Notes: generated by a model from the sequence alone, not told the origin. Counted from the first letter of the stretch, positions 8,751 to 18,657 are shown. The stretch is 64,000 bases of DNA from Mesonia oceanica (GCF_902499555.1 NZ_CABVMM010000010.1:62001-126000); one strand, 5' to 3'. Numbers and translations: made by a program.

Positions 8751-9605
8751 TTAATTAGGGTTTTTAGTGATATTTTTCTCTTCAATTTCTTTTTTTCTTT
8801 GTTTTCTCAATACAATTTTAGATATGAAAATACTTATTTCATATAAAATTAAAACAGGAATTGCCACTACGATTTGACTGGTAATATCGGGAGGGGTAAT
8901 TATAGCAGATATAATTAAGATACCTACCAAAGCAAATTTGCGATATTGCCTTAAAATTTCAGGGGTTACTAATCCTATTTTTGTTAGTAAGAATATGATG
9001 ATGGGAAGTTCAAAAACAACTCCACTGGCTAAAGCAGAGGACCTTACCAATCCCATATAACTACTTAAATCTATGTCGTTAAAAACTTCTTTACTTACTT
9101 GATAGCTCCCTAAAAAATTAATGGAAAGTGGGGAGATTACATAATAACCAAACAAGACTCCAATAAAGAAAAGTAAGGAAGAAATAAATATAAACCCTTT
9201 AGAAGCATTTCGTTCATTTTCATGAAGGGCAGGAACAATAAATTTCCAGAATTCATATATAATATAAGGAAAGGCAATAATAAAACCTGCGGTAATGGAA
9301 GTCCACATATGTGCACTAAACTGTCCAGACATGGTTCTACTTTGTATTCTAAAAGGTATTTCGGTCAAGCAAAAGCTTTCATCCATCCCAATAGACTGTG
9401 CTACATTACAGAGAATTCTGTAGGTAATAAAATCGGGTTGTTTAGGACCAAAAAGAATCACATCAAAAATAAAGTCTTTTGCAATAAAAGCAACAATCCC
9501 TGCAATCACTACAGCAATTGCCATTCTTATTAAATGCCACCTTAATTCTTCCAGATGATCAAGAAAAGACATTTCATCTGCACTCTTCTTTTGTTTTTTA
9601 GCCAT
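8751..9605 (-). CDS. tatC: Sec-independent protein translocase TatC
   Basis: This is the signal-peptide receptor of the twin-arginine pathway, which exports folded proteins across the inner membrane. The 284-residue protein starts with the conserved MSFLDHLEELRWHLIR segment (residues 12-27) and has six membrane helices. Loop one carries an insert of roughly 40 residues with two extra cysteines, as usual in Bacteroidetes. The conserved EFWKFIVPALHENER stretch follows. It lies 1 bp from kdsD and directly abuts the AhpD-like gene. No tatA is in the window. Confidence 0.93.
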   Translation of the reverse strand: MAKKQKKSADEMSFLDHLEELRWHLIRMAIAVVIAGIVAFIAKDFIFDVILFGPKQPDFITYRILCNVAQSIGMDESFCLTEIPFRIQSRTMSGQFSAHMWTSITAGFIIAFPYIIYEFWKFIVPALHENERNASKGFIFISSLLFFIGVLFGYYVISPLSINFLGSYQVSKEVFNDIDLSSYMGLVRSSALASGVVFELPIIIFLLTKIGLVTPEILRQYRKFALVGILIISAIITPPDITSQIVVAIPVLILYEISIFISKIVLRKQRKKEIEEKNITKNPN

Positions 9606-9606
9606 A

Positions 9607-10569
9607 TTAAATAATTCCTTCCTTAATTAAATTGTGTAAATGTACTACCCCGGCATATTTTCCATGCTCTTCCGCTAGTAATTGTGAAATTCCGTTTTCT
9701 TCCATCATTTCCATTGCATCTACCGCCATGGCTTTATTTTTAATCACCTTAGGGTGTTTACTCATAATATCTTTGGCAGCTAAATGGGTAAATTCTTTAT
9801 TAGTAGTAATCATTCTACGTAAATCACCATCCGTAATAATTCCTACAATTTTTTCATTCTCGATTACCGCTGTCATGCCTAGCATTTTTTCAGAAATTTC
9901 CACAATAACTTCCGTAATTTGTGTTTCCGGGCTTACGCTAGGTTTTGCATTTTCCTTAGTAATATCACTTACGCGCAAATATAATTTTTTGCCCAATGCA
10001 CCACCGGGATGGTATTTTGCAAAATCTTTACTGCTAAAACCTCGTAAATGTAAGAGCGAAACCGCTAAAGCGTCGCCAATTACCAATTGAGCGGTCGTAC
10101 TTGTAGTAGGCGCTAAATTGTTGGGACAAGCTTCCTTTTCGATATACGCATTTAAAACGTAATCAGATTGCTTTCCTAAAAAAGAATCTTTATTGGCAGT
10201 AATCGCTATTAACGTGTTTTTGAAATTTTTAATGAAGGGAACCAATACTTTTATCTCGGGTGTATTTCCACTTTTAGAAATACAAATCACGGTATCGTCT
10301 TCTTGAATCGTTCCTAAATCACCGTGAATAGCATCTGCCGCATGCATAAAAATGGCAGGGGTTCCGGTAGAATTTAAAGTCGCTACAATTTTAGTGGCAA
10401 TAATGGCACTTTTGCCTATTCCTGTTATTACCACCCTTCCTGTAGACTTATAAATATGTTCTACAGCTTGGGCAAATTCTTCATCAATTAAGGAGATTAA
10501 TTCTTCAATCGCGCGAGCCTCATTAGAAATGGTTTCTTTAGCGACCGATAGTATATTCTTTTGAAGCAT
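9607..10569 (-). CDS. kdsD: Arabinose-5-phosphate isomerase (KpsF/GutQ/KdsD family)
   Basis: It interconverts D-ribulose 5-phosphate and D-arabinose 5-phosphate, the first committed step to Kdo of the lipopolysaccharide core. The 320-residue protein combines an SIS domain (about 35-170, with GIGKSA at 50-55, the active-site His82 in IHGDLG and SKSGNTPE) and two CBS domains (about 205-320). It leads the four-gene minus-strand operon ending in lptB and is divergent from recQ. A TACCTTTG box (minus strand, 10625-10632) is a plausible -7 element. Confidence 0.9.
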   Translation of the reverse strand: MLQKNILSVAKETISNEARAIEELISLIDEEFAQAVEHIYKSTGRVVITGIGKSAIIATKIVATLNSTGTPAIFMHAADAIHGDLGTIQEDDTVICISKSGNTPEIKVLVPFIKNFKNTLIAITANKDSFLGKQSDYVLNAYIEKEACPNNLAPTTSTTAQLVIGDALAVSLLHLRGFSSKDFAKYHPGGALGKKLYLRVSDITKENAKPSVSPETQITEVIVEISEKMLGMTAVIENEKIVGIITDGDLRRMITTNKEFTHLAAKDIMSKHPKVIKNKAMAVDAMEMMEENGISQLLAEEHGKYAGVVHLHNLIKEGII

Positions 10570-10624
10570 TAATTTTTAAATTTGAATTTGTGAGAACTAA
10601 AGAAATATGTATCTTTAGAATAGA

Positions 10625-10632
10625 CAAAGGTA
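10625..10632 (-). promoter_or_regulatory. Promoter -7 element of the kdsD-tatC-lptB operon
   Basis: Read on the minus strand the sequence is TACCTTTG, an exact TAnnTTTG match, 55 bp before the kdsD start. A TATCTTTA sequence on the plus strand at 10610-10617 may be the recQ counterpart, so the 90-bp gap probably holds two overlapping divergent promoters. Confidence 0.45.
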
Positions 10633-10659
10633 GTAAAATTGTAATACTAAAATATCAGT

Positions 10660-12852
10660 TTGACAGAAATCAATTTACATCAAGAATTAAAGAAATATTT
10701 TGGGTTTAGCCAGTTTAAAGGGCTTCAAGAAGATGTTATTAAGAACATTGTCTCCAACAAAGATACTTTTGTAATTATGCCCACCGGTGGAGGTAAATCG
10801 CTATGTTACCAACTTCCGGCACTTATTAAAGAGGGAACTGCTATTGTAGTTTCTCCACTAATTGCCTTAATGAAAAATCAGGTGGACTCCCTTCGCAGTA
10901 TTTCTTCAGAAAAAGGTATCGCTCACGTACTAAATTCATCTCTAAATAAAACGGAAACGAAGCAAGTAAAGAGCGATATAGCTAACGGAATTACAAAGTT
11001 GTTGTACGTTGCTCCAGAATCCTTAACCAAAGATGAACATATCGATTTTCTTAGAAATCAAAAAATTTCTTTTTTGGCGATAGATGAGGCGCATTGTATA
11101 AGTGAATGGGGACACGATTTTAGACCGGAATATCGTAACCTTCGCAGAATCATTAAACGTATTGGCGACGATATACCCATGATTGCTCTAACCGCTACGG
11201 CAACTCCGAAAGTTCAGGAAGATATCCTGAAAAATTTAGGAATTAGTGATGCTGAAGTTTTTAAAGCTTCCTTTAACCGTCCTAATTTATACTATGAAAT
11301 ACGACCGAAAACCGCTAATGTAGATGCTGATATTATTCGTTTTGTTAAACAAAATGAAGGAAAAAGCGGAATCATCTATTGTCTAAGCAGAAAAAAAGTA
11401 GAAGAACTCGCCCAAACCTTGCAGGTAAATGGGATTAATGCCGTTCCTTATCATGCCGGATTAGACAGTAAAACCAGAGGTAAACATCAAGATATGTTCT
11501 TAATGGAAGATATTGATGTGGTGGTAGCTACCATTGCTTTTGGAATGGGAATCGATAAACCTGATGTGCGTTTCGTGATTCATCATGATATACCTAAAAG
11601 TATCGAAAGCTACTATCAAGAAACCGGTCGTGCTGGTAGAGATGGTGGTGAAGGACATTGTCTCGCTTTTTATGCTTATAAAGATATAGAGAAGCTGGAG
11701 AAATTTATGAGTGGTAAGCCTGTTGCAGAACAAGAAATAGGTCAGGCATTGCTTCAAGATGTAGTTGCTTTTGCTGAAACTTCTATTTCCAGAAGAAAAT
11801 TCATTCTCCATTATTTTGGGGAAGATTTTGATACAGAAACCGGAGATGGTGGCGATATGGATGACAATGTTCGTAATCCTAAAAAACAACATGAGGCTCA
11901 GGAAGAAGTTGAATTATTACTGAAAGTAGTTAAAAAAACCAATGCCATCTATAAGGCCAAAGAAGTGGTCAATACACTTATTGGAAAATCGAATGCTTTG
12001 ATTAAATCGCATAAAACCGATGAAATTGAGTTATTTGGAAAAGGGAAAGCTAGAGATACCAATTATTGGATGGCGCTCCTTCGCCAAGTCTTAGTGGCCG
12101 GACTGCTTAAAAAAGATATTGAAACCTATGGTCTTATCCGGTTGACCGATAAAGGAAAGGAGTTTTTGAAAAATCCTACTTCCTTTAAAATGACAGAAGA
12201 CCATATTTATGAAAGCGATTCACAAGAGAAAATAAATACGCCCCAAAAAGGAGGTGGCGCTACCGATGAACAGCTGATGAAAATGCTGAAAGATCTTCGT
12301 AAAAAAGTAGCCAAGCGTAAAGAAGTTCCGCCATTTGTGGTTTTTCAAGACCCTTCTTTAGAAGATATGGCTACCAAATATCCTGTTACTATTGAAGAAC
12401 TTTCTAATATTCATGGAGTAGGAGAAGGTAAAGCTAAAAAATTTGGAAAGGAGTTTGTAAAACTTATTGCTCAATACGTAGAGGATAACGATATTATGCG
12501 TCCCGATGATTTGGTAGTGAAATCTACCGGAGCCAATAGCGGACTTAAATTATATATCATTCAAAACGTAGATCGAAAATTACCACTTACTGATATTGCC
12601 AGTTCTAAAGGATTGGAAATGCCCGAATTTATTAAAGAAATGGAAGCAATCGTATATAGTGGTACCAAATTGAACATTAATTATTGGTTAGATGAAATTT
12701 TAGATGAAGAGCAGCAAGAAGAATTATATGAATATTTCTTAGAAGCCGAAACCGATAAAATAGATGAAGCCATGGAAGAGTTTGATGGTGATTATGAAGA
12801 TGAAGAACTGCGACTCTACCGAATAAAATTTATTAGTGACGTCGCTAATTAG
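10660..12852 (+). CDS. recQ: ATP-dependent DNA helicase RecQ, zinc-less form
   Basis: This is a 3'-5' superfamily-2 helicase for recombination and fork repair. The 730-residue protein shows motif I TGGGKS (42-47), DEAH (142-145) and [10 protein letters not shown] (320-329), then an RQC region, an HRDC domain (about 545-610) and an extra C-terminal extension of about 110 residues absent from E. coli RecQ (609 aa). The RQC zinc site is missing: [12 protein letters not shown] (377-388) is followed by [10 protein letters not shown] where the usual CxxCDxC would be, and there is no cysteine after Cys334. The start is TTG at 10660, as no in-frame ATG fits the N-terminus. A strong terminator follows. 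Confidence 0.93.
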   Translation: MTEINLHQELKKYFGFSQFKGLQEDVIKNIVSNKDTFVIMPTGGGKSLCYQLPALIKEGTAIVVSPLIALMKNQVDSLRSISSEKGIAHVLNSSLNKTETKQVKSDIANGITKLLYVAPESLTKDEHIDFLRNQKISFLAIDEAHCISEWGHDFRPEYRNLRRIIKRIGDDIPMIALTATATPKVQEDILKNLGISDAEVFKASFNRPNLYYEIRPKTANVDADIIRFVKQNEGKSGIIYCLSRKKVEELAQTLQVNGINAVPYHAGLDSKTRGKHQDMFLMEDIDVVVATIAFGMGIDKPDVRFVIHHDIPKSIESYYQETGRAGRDGGEGHCLAFYAYKDIEKLEKFMSGKPVAEQEIGQALLQDVVAFAETSISRRKFILHYFGEDFDTETGDGGDMDDNVRNPKKQHEAQEEVELLLKVVKKTNAIYKAKEVVNTLIGKSNALIKSHKTDEIELFGKGKARDTNYWMALLRQVLVAGLLKKDIETYGLIRLTDKGKEFLKNPTSFKMTEDHIYESDSQEKINTPQKGGGATDEQLMKMLKDLRKKVAKRKEVPPFVVFQDPSLEDMATKYPVTIEELSNIHGVGEGKAKKFGKEFVKLIAQYVEDNDIMRPDDLVVKSTGANSGLKLYIIQNVDRKLPLTDIASSKGLEMPEFIKEMEAIVYSGTKLNINYWLDEILDEEQQEELYEYFLEAETDKIDEAMEEFDGDYEDEELRLYRIKFISDVAN

Positions 12853-12880
12853 AGTTGTAATACTATAATAAGTAAGTGCA

Positions 12881-12914
12881 TAGGATACTGTTTTTTCAGT
12901 ATCCTATTTTTTTT
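12881..12914 (+). terminator. Intrinsic terminator of recQ
   Basis: TAGGATACTG (12881-12890) pairs perfectly with CAGTATCCTA (12897-12906) around a T6 loop, and eight T residues follow. It lies 28 bp after the recQ stop. Confidence 0.85.
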
Positions 12915-12939
12915 AACAGTATTCAGTTATACCTACTAA

Positions 12940-13077
12940 ACCAGAGAAATGACGATTACCAAACTGGATTTTGAAAATCATATTGTGTCTGGTACCTTTT
13001 GGTTCGATGCGATTAATGAAGAGGGGAAAGTGCTAGAAATACGGGAAGGCCGCTTTGATACACTTTTTACTGAATAA
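12940..13077 (+). pseudogene. 3' remnant of a DUF6252-type lipoprotein gene
   Basis: About 43 codons starting at ATG 12949 reproduce the C-terminus of the three lipoprotein genes downstream (MTITKLDFENHIV, TFWFDA, EIREGRFD), ending with TAA at 13075-13077. Homology starts abruptly at ACC-AGA-GAA and the codon before it is TAA, so the 5' three quarters are gone. The following spacer matches the spacers after the intact copies. It has drifted more than they have (AINEEGKVLE against AVNEDGEVVE), so this is an older, truncated fourth array member left directly behind the recQ terminator. Confidence 0.85.
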
Positions 13078-13186
13078 TAATCCCCTCCCAGTCTCCATAA
13101 ATAAAAGGGGATAACTTAAAGATAATATTGATAACCGTTTTTTTTACTATCTTTAAACTTCTGGAGCATTAAAAAATTAGAAATTT

Positions 13187-13239
13187 GTCAGTTCGAGTGA
13201 TTTTGGACAGTGAAACGAAACAAAATTGTATCGAGAACC
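13187..13239 (+). repeat. REP-like element before lipoprotein copy 1
   Basis: It runs GTCAGTTCGAGTGATTTTG ... CAAAATTGTATCGAGAACC. The outer arms GTTCGAG / CTCGATA-GAAC are imperfect inverted repeats. Near-identical copies lie at 13985 and 14790 and an inverted, more diverged copy at 7520. It sits 75 bp before the start codon. Confidence 0.65.
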
Positions 13240-13314
13240 GATTTTTTTCATTTTAACTTGTGGTCTTACAATTAAATTAATCTACTAGAGGGAATTAAAA
13301 AATCTTTAAGCTTT

Positions 13315-13878
13315 ATGAAAAAATCAGTTTATTTCTTGCTATTTATTTTCTTTTTTACTGCCTGCGACAAAGATGATGATCAAGGTTCTCAGGATCCAAA
13401 AGACCAATTGCCTAAAGCTACCCAGACCGGAGCGAATACCGTAGGCTGTTTGGTAAATGGTGAAGCTTTTTTGCCCAAAGGTGGTGGACTTGCCGGTAAT
13501 AAAAACTGTTTTTACCAATATGTGGATGGTGGATATCATTTTAAAATGGGATTTTCTGACTTTTCTGGAGATACTTCTTATTCTGTTGTTGTAGGAACAC
13601 AGAATGCCAGTATTGAAGAAGGTGAAACTTATTTGTTGAATTCTCAACCTTTTTTTACAAATAATATTGATGGAAGAGGGGGGGGGCATTCTATATCTGG
13701 ACCATCAGGCTTTGAAAAATATACTACAACTTCCGAAGTAACTGGTGAGATGAGAATTACCAAACTGGATTTTGAAAACCATATTGTTTCCGGCACTTTT
13801 TGGTTCGATGCCGTTAATGAAGATGGGGAAGTGGTAGAAATACGAGAAGGTCGTTTTGATATGAACTTTACGGAATAA
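13315..13878 (+). CDS. DUF6252-type lipoprotein, tandem copy 1
   Basis: A 187-residue lipoprotein with signal peptide and lipobox ending in Cys17 (FFTAC), an acidic DKDDDQ linker, then the family start QLPKATQTG ... NTVGCLVNGEAFLP. Cys45 and Cys65 are conserved in all copies. Residues 1-72 and 140-187 are nearly identical to copies 2 and 3, whereas residues 73-139 differ strongly. A G8 run (13678-13685) lies within the variable segment. Function unknown; the family call rests on the recognisable N-terminal motif. The N-terminal acidic lipobox context would allow display on the cell surface, which is inference. Confidence 0.8.
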   Translation: MKKSVYFLLFIFFFTACDKDDDQGSQDPKDQLPKATQTGANTVGCLVNGEAFLPKGGGLAGNKNCFYQYVDGGYHFKMGFSDFSGDTSYSVVVGTQNASIEEGETYLLNSQPFFTNNIDGRGGGHSISGPSGFEKYTTTSEVTGEMRITKLDFENHIVSGTFWFDAVNEDGEVVEIREGRFDMNFTE

Positions 13879-13984
13879 TTAGCCTCTCCCAGCCTCTCTA
13901 AAGGCAAGGTATAACTTAAAAATAATATATGTAACCGTTTTTTTACTATCTTTAAACTCCTGAGCATTAAAAAATTAGAAATTT

Positions 13985-14037
13985 GTCAGTTCGAGTGATT
14001 TTGGGCAGTGAAACGAAACAAAATTGTATCGAGAACC
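13985..14037 (+). repeat. REP-like element before lipoprotein copy 2
   Basis: Near-identical to the element at 13187, differing by only a base or so in the readable part, and at the same distance from the next start codon. Part of the ~800-bp tandem unit. Confidence 0.65.
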
Positions 14038-14112
14038 GATTTTTTTCACTTTAACTTGTGGTCTTACAATAAAATTAATCTACTAGGGGGAATTAAAAAA
14101 TCTTTAAGCTTT

Positions 14113-14682
14113 ATGAAAAAATTGGTTTATTTCTTGCTATGTATTTTCTTTTTTACTGCCTGTGACAAAGATGATGATCAAAGCTCTAACGATCCAATAG
14201 ACCAATTACCTAAAGCTACCCAGACCGGAGCGAATACCGTAGGCTGTTTGGTAAATGGTGAGGCTTTTTTGCCCAAAGGTGGTGGACTTGCCGGTAACAA
14301 AAACTGTTTTTACCAATATGTAGATGGTGAGTATTATTTTGGAATGCAATTTTCAAATTCATCCTCATCAGGTCTAGAAGTTAAGTCTGTTATTTTAGCA
14401 ACTAAGAATGCGACAATTGATGAAAATCAAATATATCAATTAAACTCACAGCCTTTCTACTCTAATAGTGAGGATGGTAGAGGGAGTGGGTATTTAAACT
14501 ATACCGCTTCTAATTTTGAAGAATACTCAACCACTAGTGAAATAACCGGAGAAATGACGATTACCAAACTGGATTTTGAAAACCATATTGTTTCGGGCAC
14601 TTTTTGGTTCGATGCCGTTAATGAAGATGGGGAAGTGGTAGAAATACGAGAAGGTCGTTTTGATATGAACTTTACGGAATAA
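14113..14682 (+). CDS. DUF6252-type lipoprotein, tandem copy 2
   Basis: A 189-residue paralogue of the copy before it, starting MKKLVYFLLCIFFFTAC with the lipid-attachment Cys at 17. An in-frame ATG at 14008 would add 35 residues, but these are the translated REP-like element and copies 1 and 3 have no such extension, so 14113 is the start. The first ~72 and last ~47 residues match copies 1 and 3 almost completely; the central part (NSSSSGLEVKSVILATKNAT and following) is its own. The spacing between starts of copies 1 and 2 is 798 bp. Confidence 0.8.
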   Translation: MKKLVYFLLCIFFFTACDKDDDQSSNDPIDQLPKATQTGANTVGCLVNGEAFLPKGGGLAGNKNCFYQYVDGEYYFGMQFSNSSSSGLEVKSVILATKNATIDENQIYQLNSQPFYSNSEDGRGSGYLNYTASNFEEYSTTSEITGEMTITKLDFENHIVSGTFWFDAVNEDGEVVEIREGRFDMNFTE

Positions 14683-14789
14683 TTAGCCCCTCCTAACCTC
14701 CCCAAAGGGAAGGGATAACTTAAAGATAATATACGTAACCGTTTTTTTACTATCTTTAAACTCCTAGAGCATTAAAAAATTAGAAATTT

Positions 14790-14842
14790 GTCAGTTCGAG
14801 TGATTTTGGGCAGTGAAACGAAACAAAATTGTATCGAGAACC
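14790..14842 (+). repeat. REP-like element before lipoprotein copy 3
   Basis: Third array copy of the GTCAGTTCGAG ... TATCGAGAACC element, again 75 bp before a lipoprotein start codon. Confidence 0.65.
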
Positions 14843-14917
14843 GATTTTTTTCACTTTAACTTGTGGTCTTACGATTAAATTAATCTACTAGGGGGAATTA
14901 AAAAATCTTTAAGCTTT

Positions 14918-15484
14918 ATGAAAAAATTAGTTTATTTCTTGCTATGTATTTTCTTTTTTACTGCCTGCGACAAAGATGATGATCAAGGTTCTCAGGATCC
15001 AATAGAACAATTGCCTAAAGCTACCCAGACTGGATCCAATACCGTAGGCTGTTTGGTAAATGGTGAGGCTTTTTTGCCCAAAGGCGGTGGCCTTGCCGGT
15101 AACAAAAACTGTTTTTACCAATATGTGGATGGTGGGTATTATTTCGGACTTAAATTTACTAATAGCAATGGCAATATATTAAGGGCTGTCAACCTCTTTA
15201 CTAAAAATTCTCAAATAGCAGAAAATCAAACTTATTTATTGGATACCTCGAGGTTTCCTGATGATGACCTTGGTAAGGGGGGTGGGTATAATTATTATAC
15301 TTCAGAACCTTATACAGAGACCCAATATTTAACAACTCCAGAGGTGACTGGAGAAATGACGATTACCAAACTGGATTTTGAAAACCATATTGTTTCGGGC
15401 ACGTTTTGGTTCGATGCCGTTAATGAAGATGGGGAAGTGGTAGAAATACGAGAAGGTCGTTTTGATATGAATTTTACAGAATAA
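14918..15484 (+). CDS. DUF6252-type lipoprotein, tandem copy 3
   Basis: A 188-residue lipoprotein with the same ends as the two copies upstream and a third version of the centre (TNSNGNILRAVNLFTKNSQI, then a Gly- and Tyr-rich stretch). Start-to-start distance from copy 2 is 805 bp. Unlike the earlier copies it is not followed by another spacer unit: after its stop a short AT-rich sequence with a TTAAA-type repeat leads straight to the lipase-like gene 65 bp on, so the last copy may be co-transcribed with that gene. Confidence 0.8.
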   Translation: MKKLVYFLLCIFFFTACDKDDDQGSQDPIEQLPKATQTGSNTVGCLVNGEAFLPKGGGLAGNKNCFYQYVDGGYYFGLKFTNSNGNILRAVNLFTKNSQIAENQTYLLDTSRFPDDDLGKGGGYNYYTSEPYTETQYLTTPEVTGEMTITKLDFENHIVSGTFWFDAVNEDGEVVEIREGRFDMNFTE

Positions 15485-15549
15485 TTAGCCCCTCCTAACC
15501 TCCCCAAAGGAAGGAGTGATTTTAAATTAAATTAAATTAAAAACCTACG

Positions 15550-18500
15550 ATGATGAAAAAAACATTACTTGTAAGCTTGCTGCTATTTTGCAGTATGCTG
15601 TATGCTCAAAAAGACGATAACCGGGAAATCAATACCGAATTTGCCGAGAAAATCAACCATATTTTTGAGCCTTTGGAGAAAAACCGGGTCCCTCACGGTT
15701 TATTGCTGGACTATGCTTTTGAGTTTACTGACTTGGCGGCCTATAATGGTAAGGTCACCGATACTAATGCCGTACATTTAGGGATTTACAAAGAAATATA
15801 CAATACTTTGTTGATGGCTCAGGTAAAACGTGATAAAGAATATATGTATAATCCCGAAGAATTTAAAAGCCGGTGGAACAATTTACGTCAACTACATAAT
15901 CAGACAGTTACTTTTACCCCTCATATCGTGTTAAGCGGTTTGTATTATAAGTATGCGAAAATAGCTGCTACTGCACTCGCTAAAGAAAAAATAAGGATAG
16001 AAAATGACCAAATACACGATGTATATCGTAACGGGATTTGGCAAAACCCCTACGAGGTTAAACCGACTTTTGCCATGAGTGCCCCGGTGATGAAGGTACA
16101 AGGCTTAACCGCCAATATTAGTTTGCCGGAAAACTTATTTTATACCAATCAAAAAAGTACGGTACAAAGCATTAGTGCTAATTTTGATGATGGCAAGGGG
16201 TACCAAAACATAAGTTATGATACTCCCATTCAGGTAAAATACGACCAAGAGGGGATGTACACATGGCGGTTTAGGTTACGTCTTACCAATGGGGAAGTAT
16301 TGGAAGCCCATACCAAAATGATTTTTAAAGCCAATCACACAATGGAAGAGCAGCAAGATGAATATGATACCGAACAAATTGCTGCCACTAAAAGTTATTT
16401 AGGCGTGACCGGTACGGCCAGCTTACAGATTATAGATCGGCATGGGGACGGGCTCCAAAATCCCTTGATCATAGCGGAAGGTTTTGATCCTGCTATTCTC
16501 GAACCGGAAAGTATATATGGGATTAATAATATGTTTCAATTATTAGAAAATATTAATTTATATGCAGGAGATTTACCTAACACCCTAGACCTTTACGATA
16601 TTATTTATGTCAACTGGGACGATAGTTTTGCGCCCATTCAGCGTAATGCTTATGTACTGGAAGAAGTGATTAACTATGTAAACCAAGAAAAAACCGGCAA
16701 TAACCAAAATGTGGTTTTGGGCCAAAGTATGGGGGGGCTGGCAGCTCGTTATGCGCTTAAAGATATGGAGAACGACCCCAATCAAGATCACGATACATCG
16801 TTATATGTCAGTCACGATGCCCCACACCAAGGGGCTAATATACCTTTGGGCTTTCAATATTTAGATAGGCATGTGTATAAACAATTTGTAAAATCTCCAT
16901 TGCTGGAAAATCTTATAGTAGGTATCGCAGATGGTGCTGCCATACTCTACGATGTACAAACCATGTTTGATGCTTATTCTGCCAAGCAAATGCTTAAAAA
17001 TTATGTGAATAATAATTACCAAGTTGATAACCAGGTGCATGAAGCATGGCAAAATGAATTGAATCAAATGGGCTACCCCCAACAAACCAGAAATATAGCA
17101 CTTAGTAATGGTAATAATTGTGCCTCTCCCCAACCCTTTAACCCCGGTGATCAATTGTTTAAGGTGAAAGGTAGTGTACGTAGTGGCTGGCTTTCAGATT
17201 TATTACTGACTGTTTATCCGCTTGCTAACACAATTTTATGGACCAGTACGGCAACAATTACTTATGAACCCGGATTTTTACTAGGAATTTTACCGGGAAG
17301 CAATAAAATTAAAGCAGATTTTTGGGCAAGAGCACTCCCTCAAAGTGGTAGTGAACAGATTTATAGGGGCTTTATGTCCTATACAAAAAAAGTAGTTTGG
17401 CTATTCCTATTACTGTACATATTACCAATGAAAACTTTAATTCTCCCTCCAATACACTTCCTTTTGACTATTATACGGGAGGTAAATATAATACCCCGGT
17501 AAGTATCGATAATGATAGTTATCAAAGTGCTCTTGTTCAATATAGTATAGAAGGGAATATGCAAGAGTCTTTTTCTTTTGTACCTACTACAAGTGCTTTA
17601 GATCTAGGAGAAGGTGATGTCACGTTAACAGATAATGATTATCTAACTATTTATGCGGCAACGGCACCTCCCGCAGCTCCTAAAAATATACCTTTTGTTA
17701 ATTTTGCGACCTCCTACAATGATTCTTACATTAACGAAGTACATATTTCTTTTAATACCCGTAATGGAAATTGGTTGGCAGATGAGTTGGAAAATGATCC
17801 TAAATTTTTTGATTGTTCCCTTTTCTGTGATATTGACCCTAGTATTGAAGGTAATTCTACTATATGTGATACAAATACATACCAGCTTTCCGATAATGCA
17901 ATGGATCAATATTCACTAGTTGGTCTGTTATAGAGGGAGGTGATTTGGTGAGTTCTCAAACCCATAATCAAAGCATTAGTCTTACTGCTATTGGCGAAGA
18001 AACAGGCTATGTAACTCTTCAAGCCAGAATGGGTAGTGAGTTTTGTAGAAGCGTGATGGTAAAGACTAAAAAACTTTTTGTGGGAAGTCCAAAAGTTGGG
18101 GTTCAACGCTTAACTTCAGAAGAATACTGTGATATTAAATATCATTATCTCGTGTTTAAAGCAAATTCAACCTCAAACTTCGTAAGTTATCAATGGCTAT
18201 ATCCTATTAACTTTCCGAGTATACAGGCATATGAGGAAGGAAATATATTAAGGTTAGGTATTCCTAAAAATGATTATGATAATTTTGCGGTAAGTGTACA
18301 AGTAGAGAACGACTGCGGAAACGATTTTGGGTCTTGGTCGGGAGCTATAACCCAATGTAATTCATCGAAAACCAGTCGGATGGCAACTGAAGATGTATCG
18401 GTTACTCCTAATCCAAAAAATATGGGAGAAAGTATATCTGTAGATTTACTGAATAACATAAATAATATTATAATTGAAAAGATAGAAGTTTATGATTTAA

Positions 18501-18640
18501 CCGGGCAAACAAGGTTTTCCCAAAATTATAGTGAAGGTTCTATTAATATAAATGCACTTAATTTATCACAGGGGAATTATATTTTAAATATTTTTACCTC
18601 TGATAACGAAGTGTATCAAAAATTAATAATTATAGAGTAA
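15550..18640 (+). pseudogene. T9SS-secreted lipase/esterase-like gene, two frameshifts
   Basis: Three frames join into one protein of about 1030 residues. Part 1 (15550 to ~17390) has a signal peptide (ending YAQ) and an alpha/beta-hydrolase domain with the nucleophile elbow GQSMGG (Ser393) and SHDAPHQGAN. Part 2 (~17385-17915) continues it in frame -1, and part 3 (~17912-18640) holds Ig/PKD-like segments (TSWSVIEGGDLVSS) and a T9SS type A sorting domain (TPNP ... GNYILNIF ... KLIIIE). The first break is at an A7 run (17385-17391), where an eighth A restores TKKSSLAIP. The second, near 17912-17918, needs one base to give DQYS-TSWSV. Total length 3091 plus 2 is divisible by three. It is either a recent pseudogene or two assembly errors. 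Confidence 0.8.
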
Positions 18641-18657
18641 TTTTTATATTATTATAT

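Noticed and set aside
12853-13314. A transposon or integron behind the lipoprotein duplication
   Set aside because: No transposase, integrase or terminal inverted repeats flank the array; the repeat structure is explained by tandem duplication of one ~800-bp unit.
14008-14112. 35-residue N-terminal extension of lipoprotein copy 2
   Set aside because: It is a translation of the REP-like repeat; copies 1 and 3 start at the equivalent of 14113 and only that start gives a lipoprotein signal.
17653-17919. Separate small plus-strand gene inside the lipase-like region
   Set aside because: The frame has low-complexity hydrophobic composition, while the neighbouring frame continues the secreted protein convincingly.
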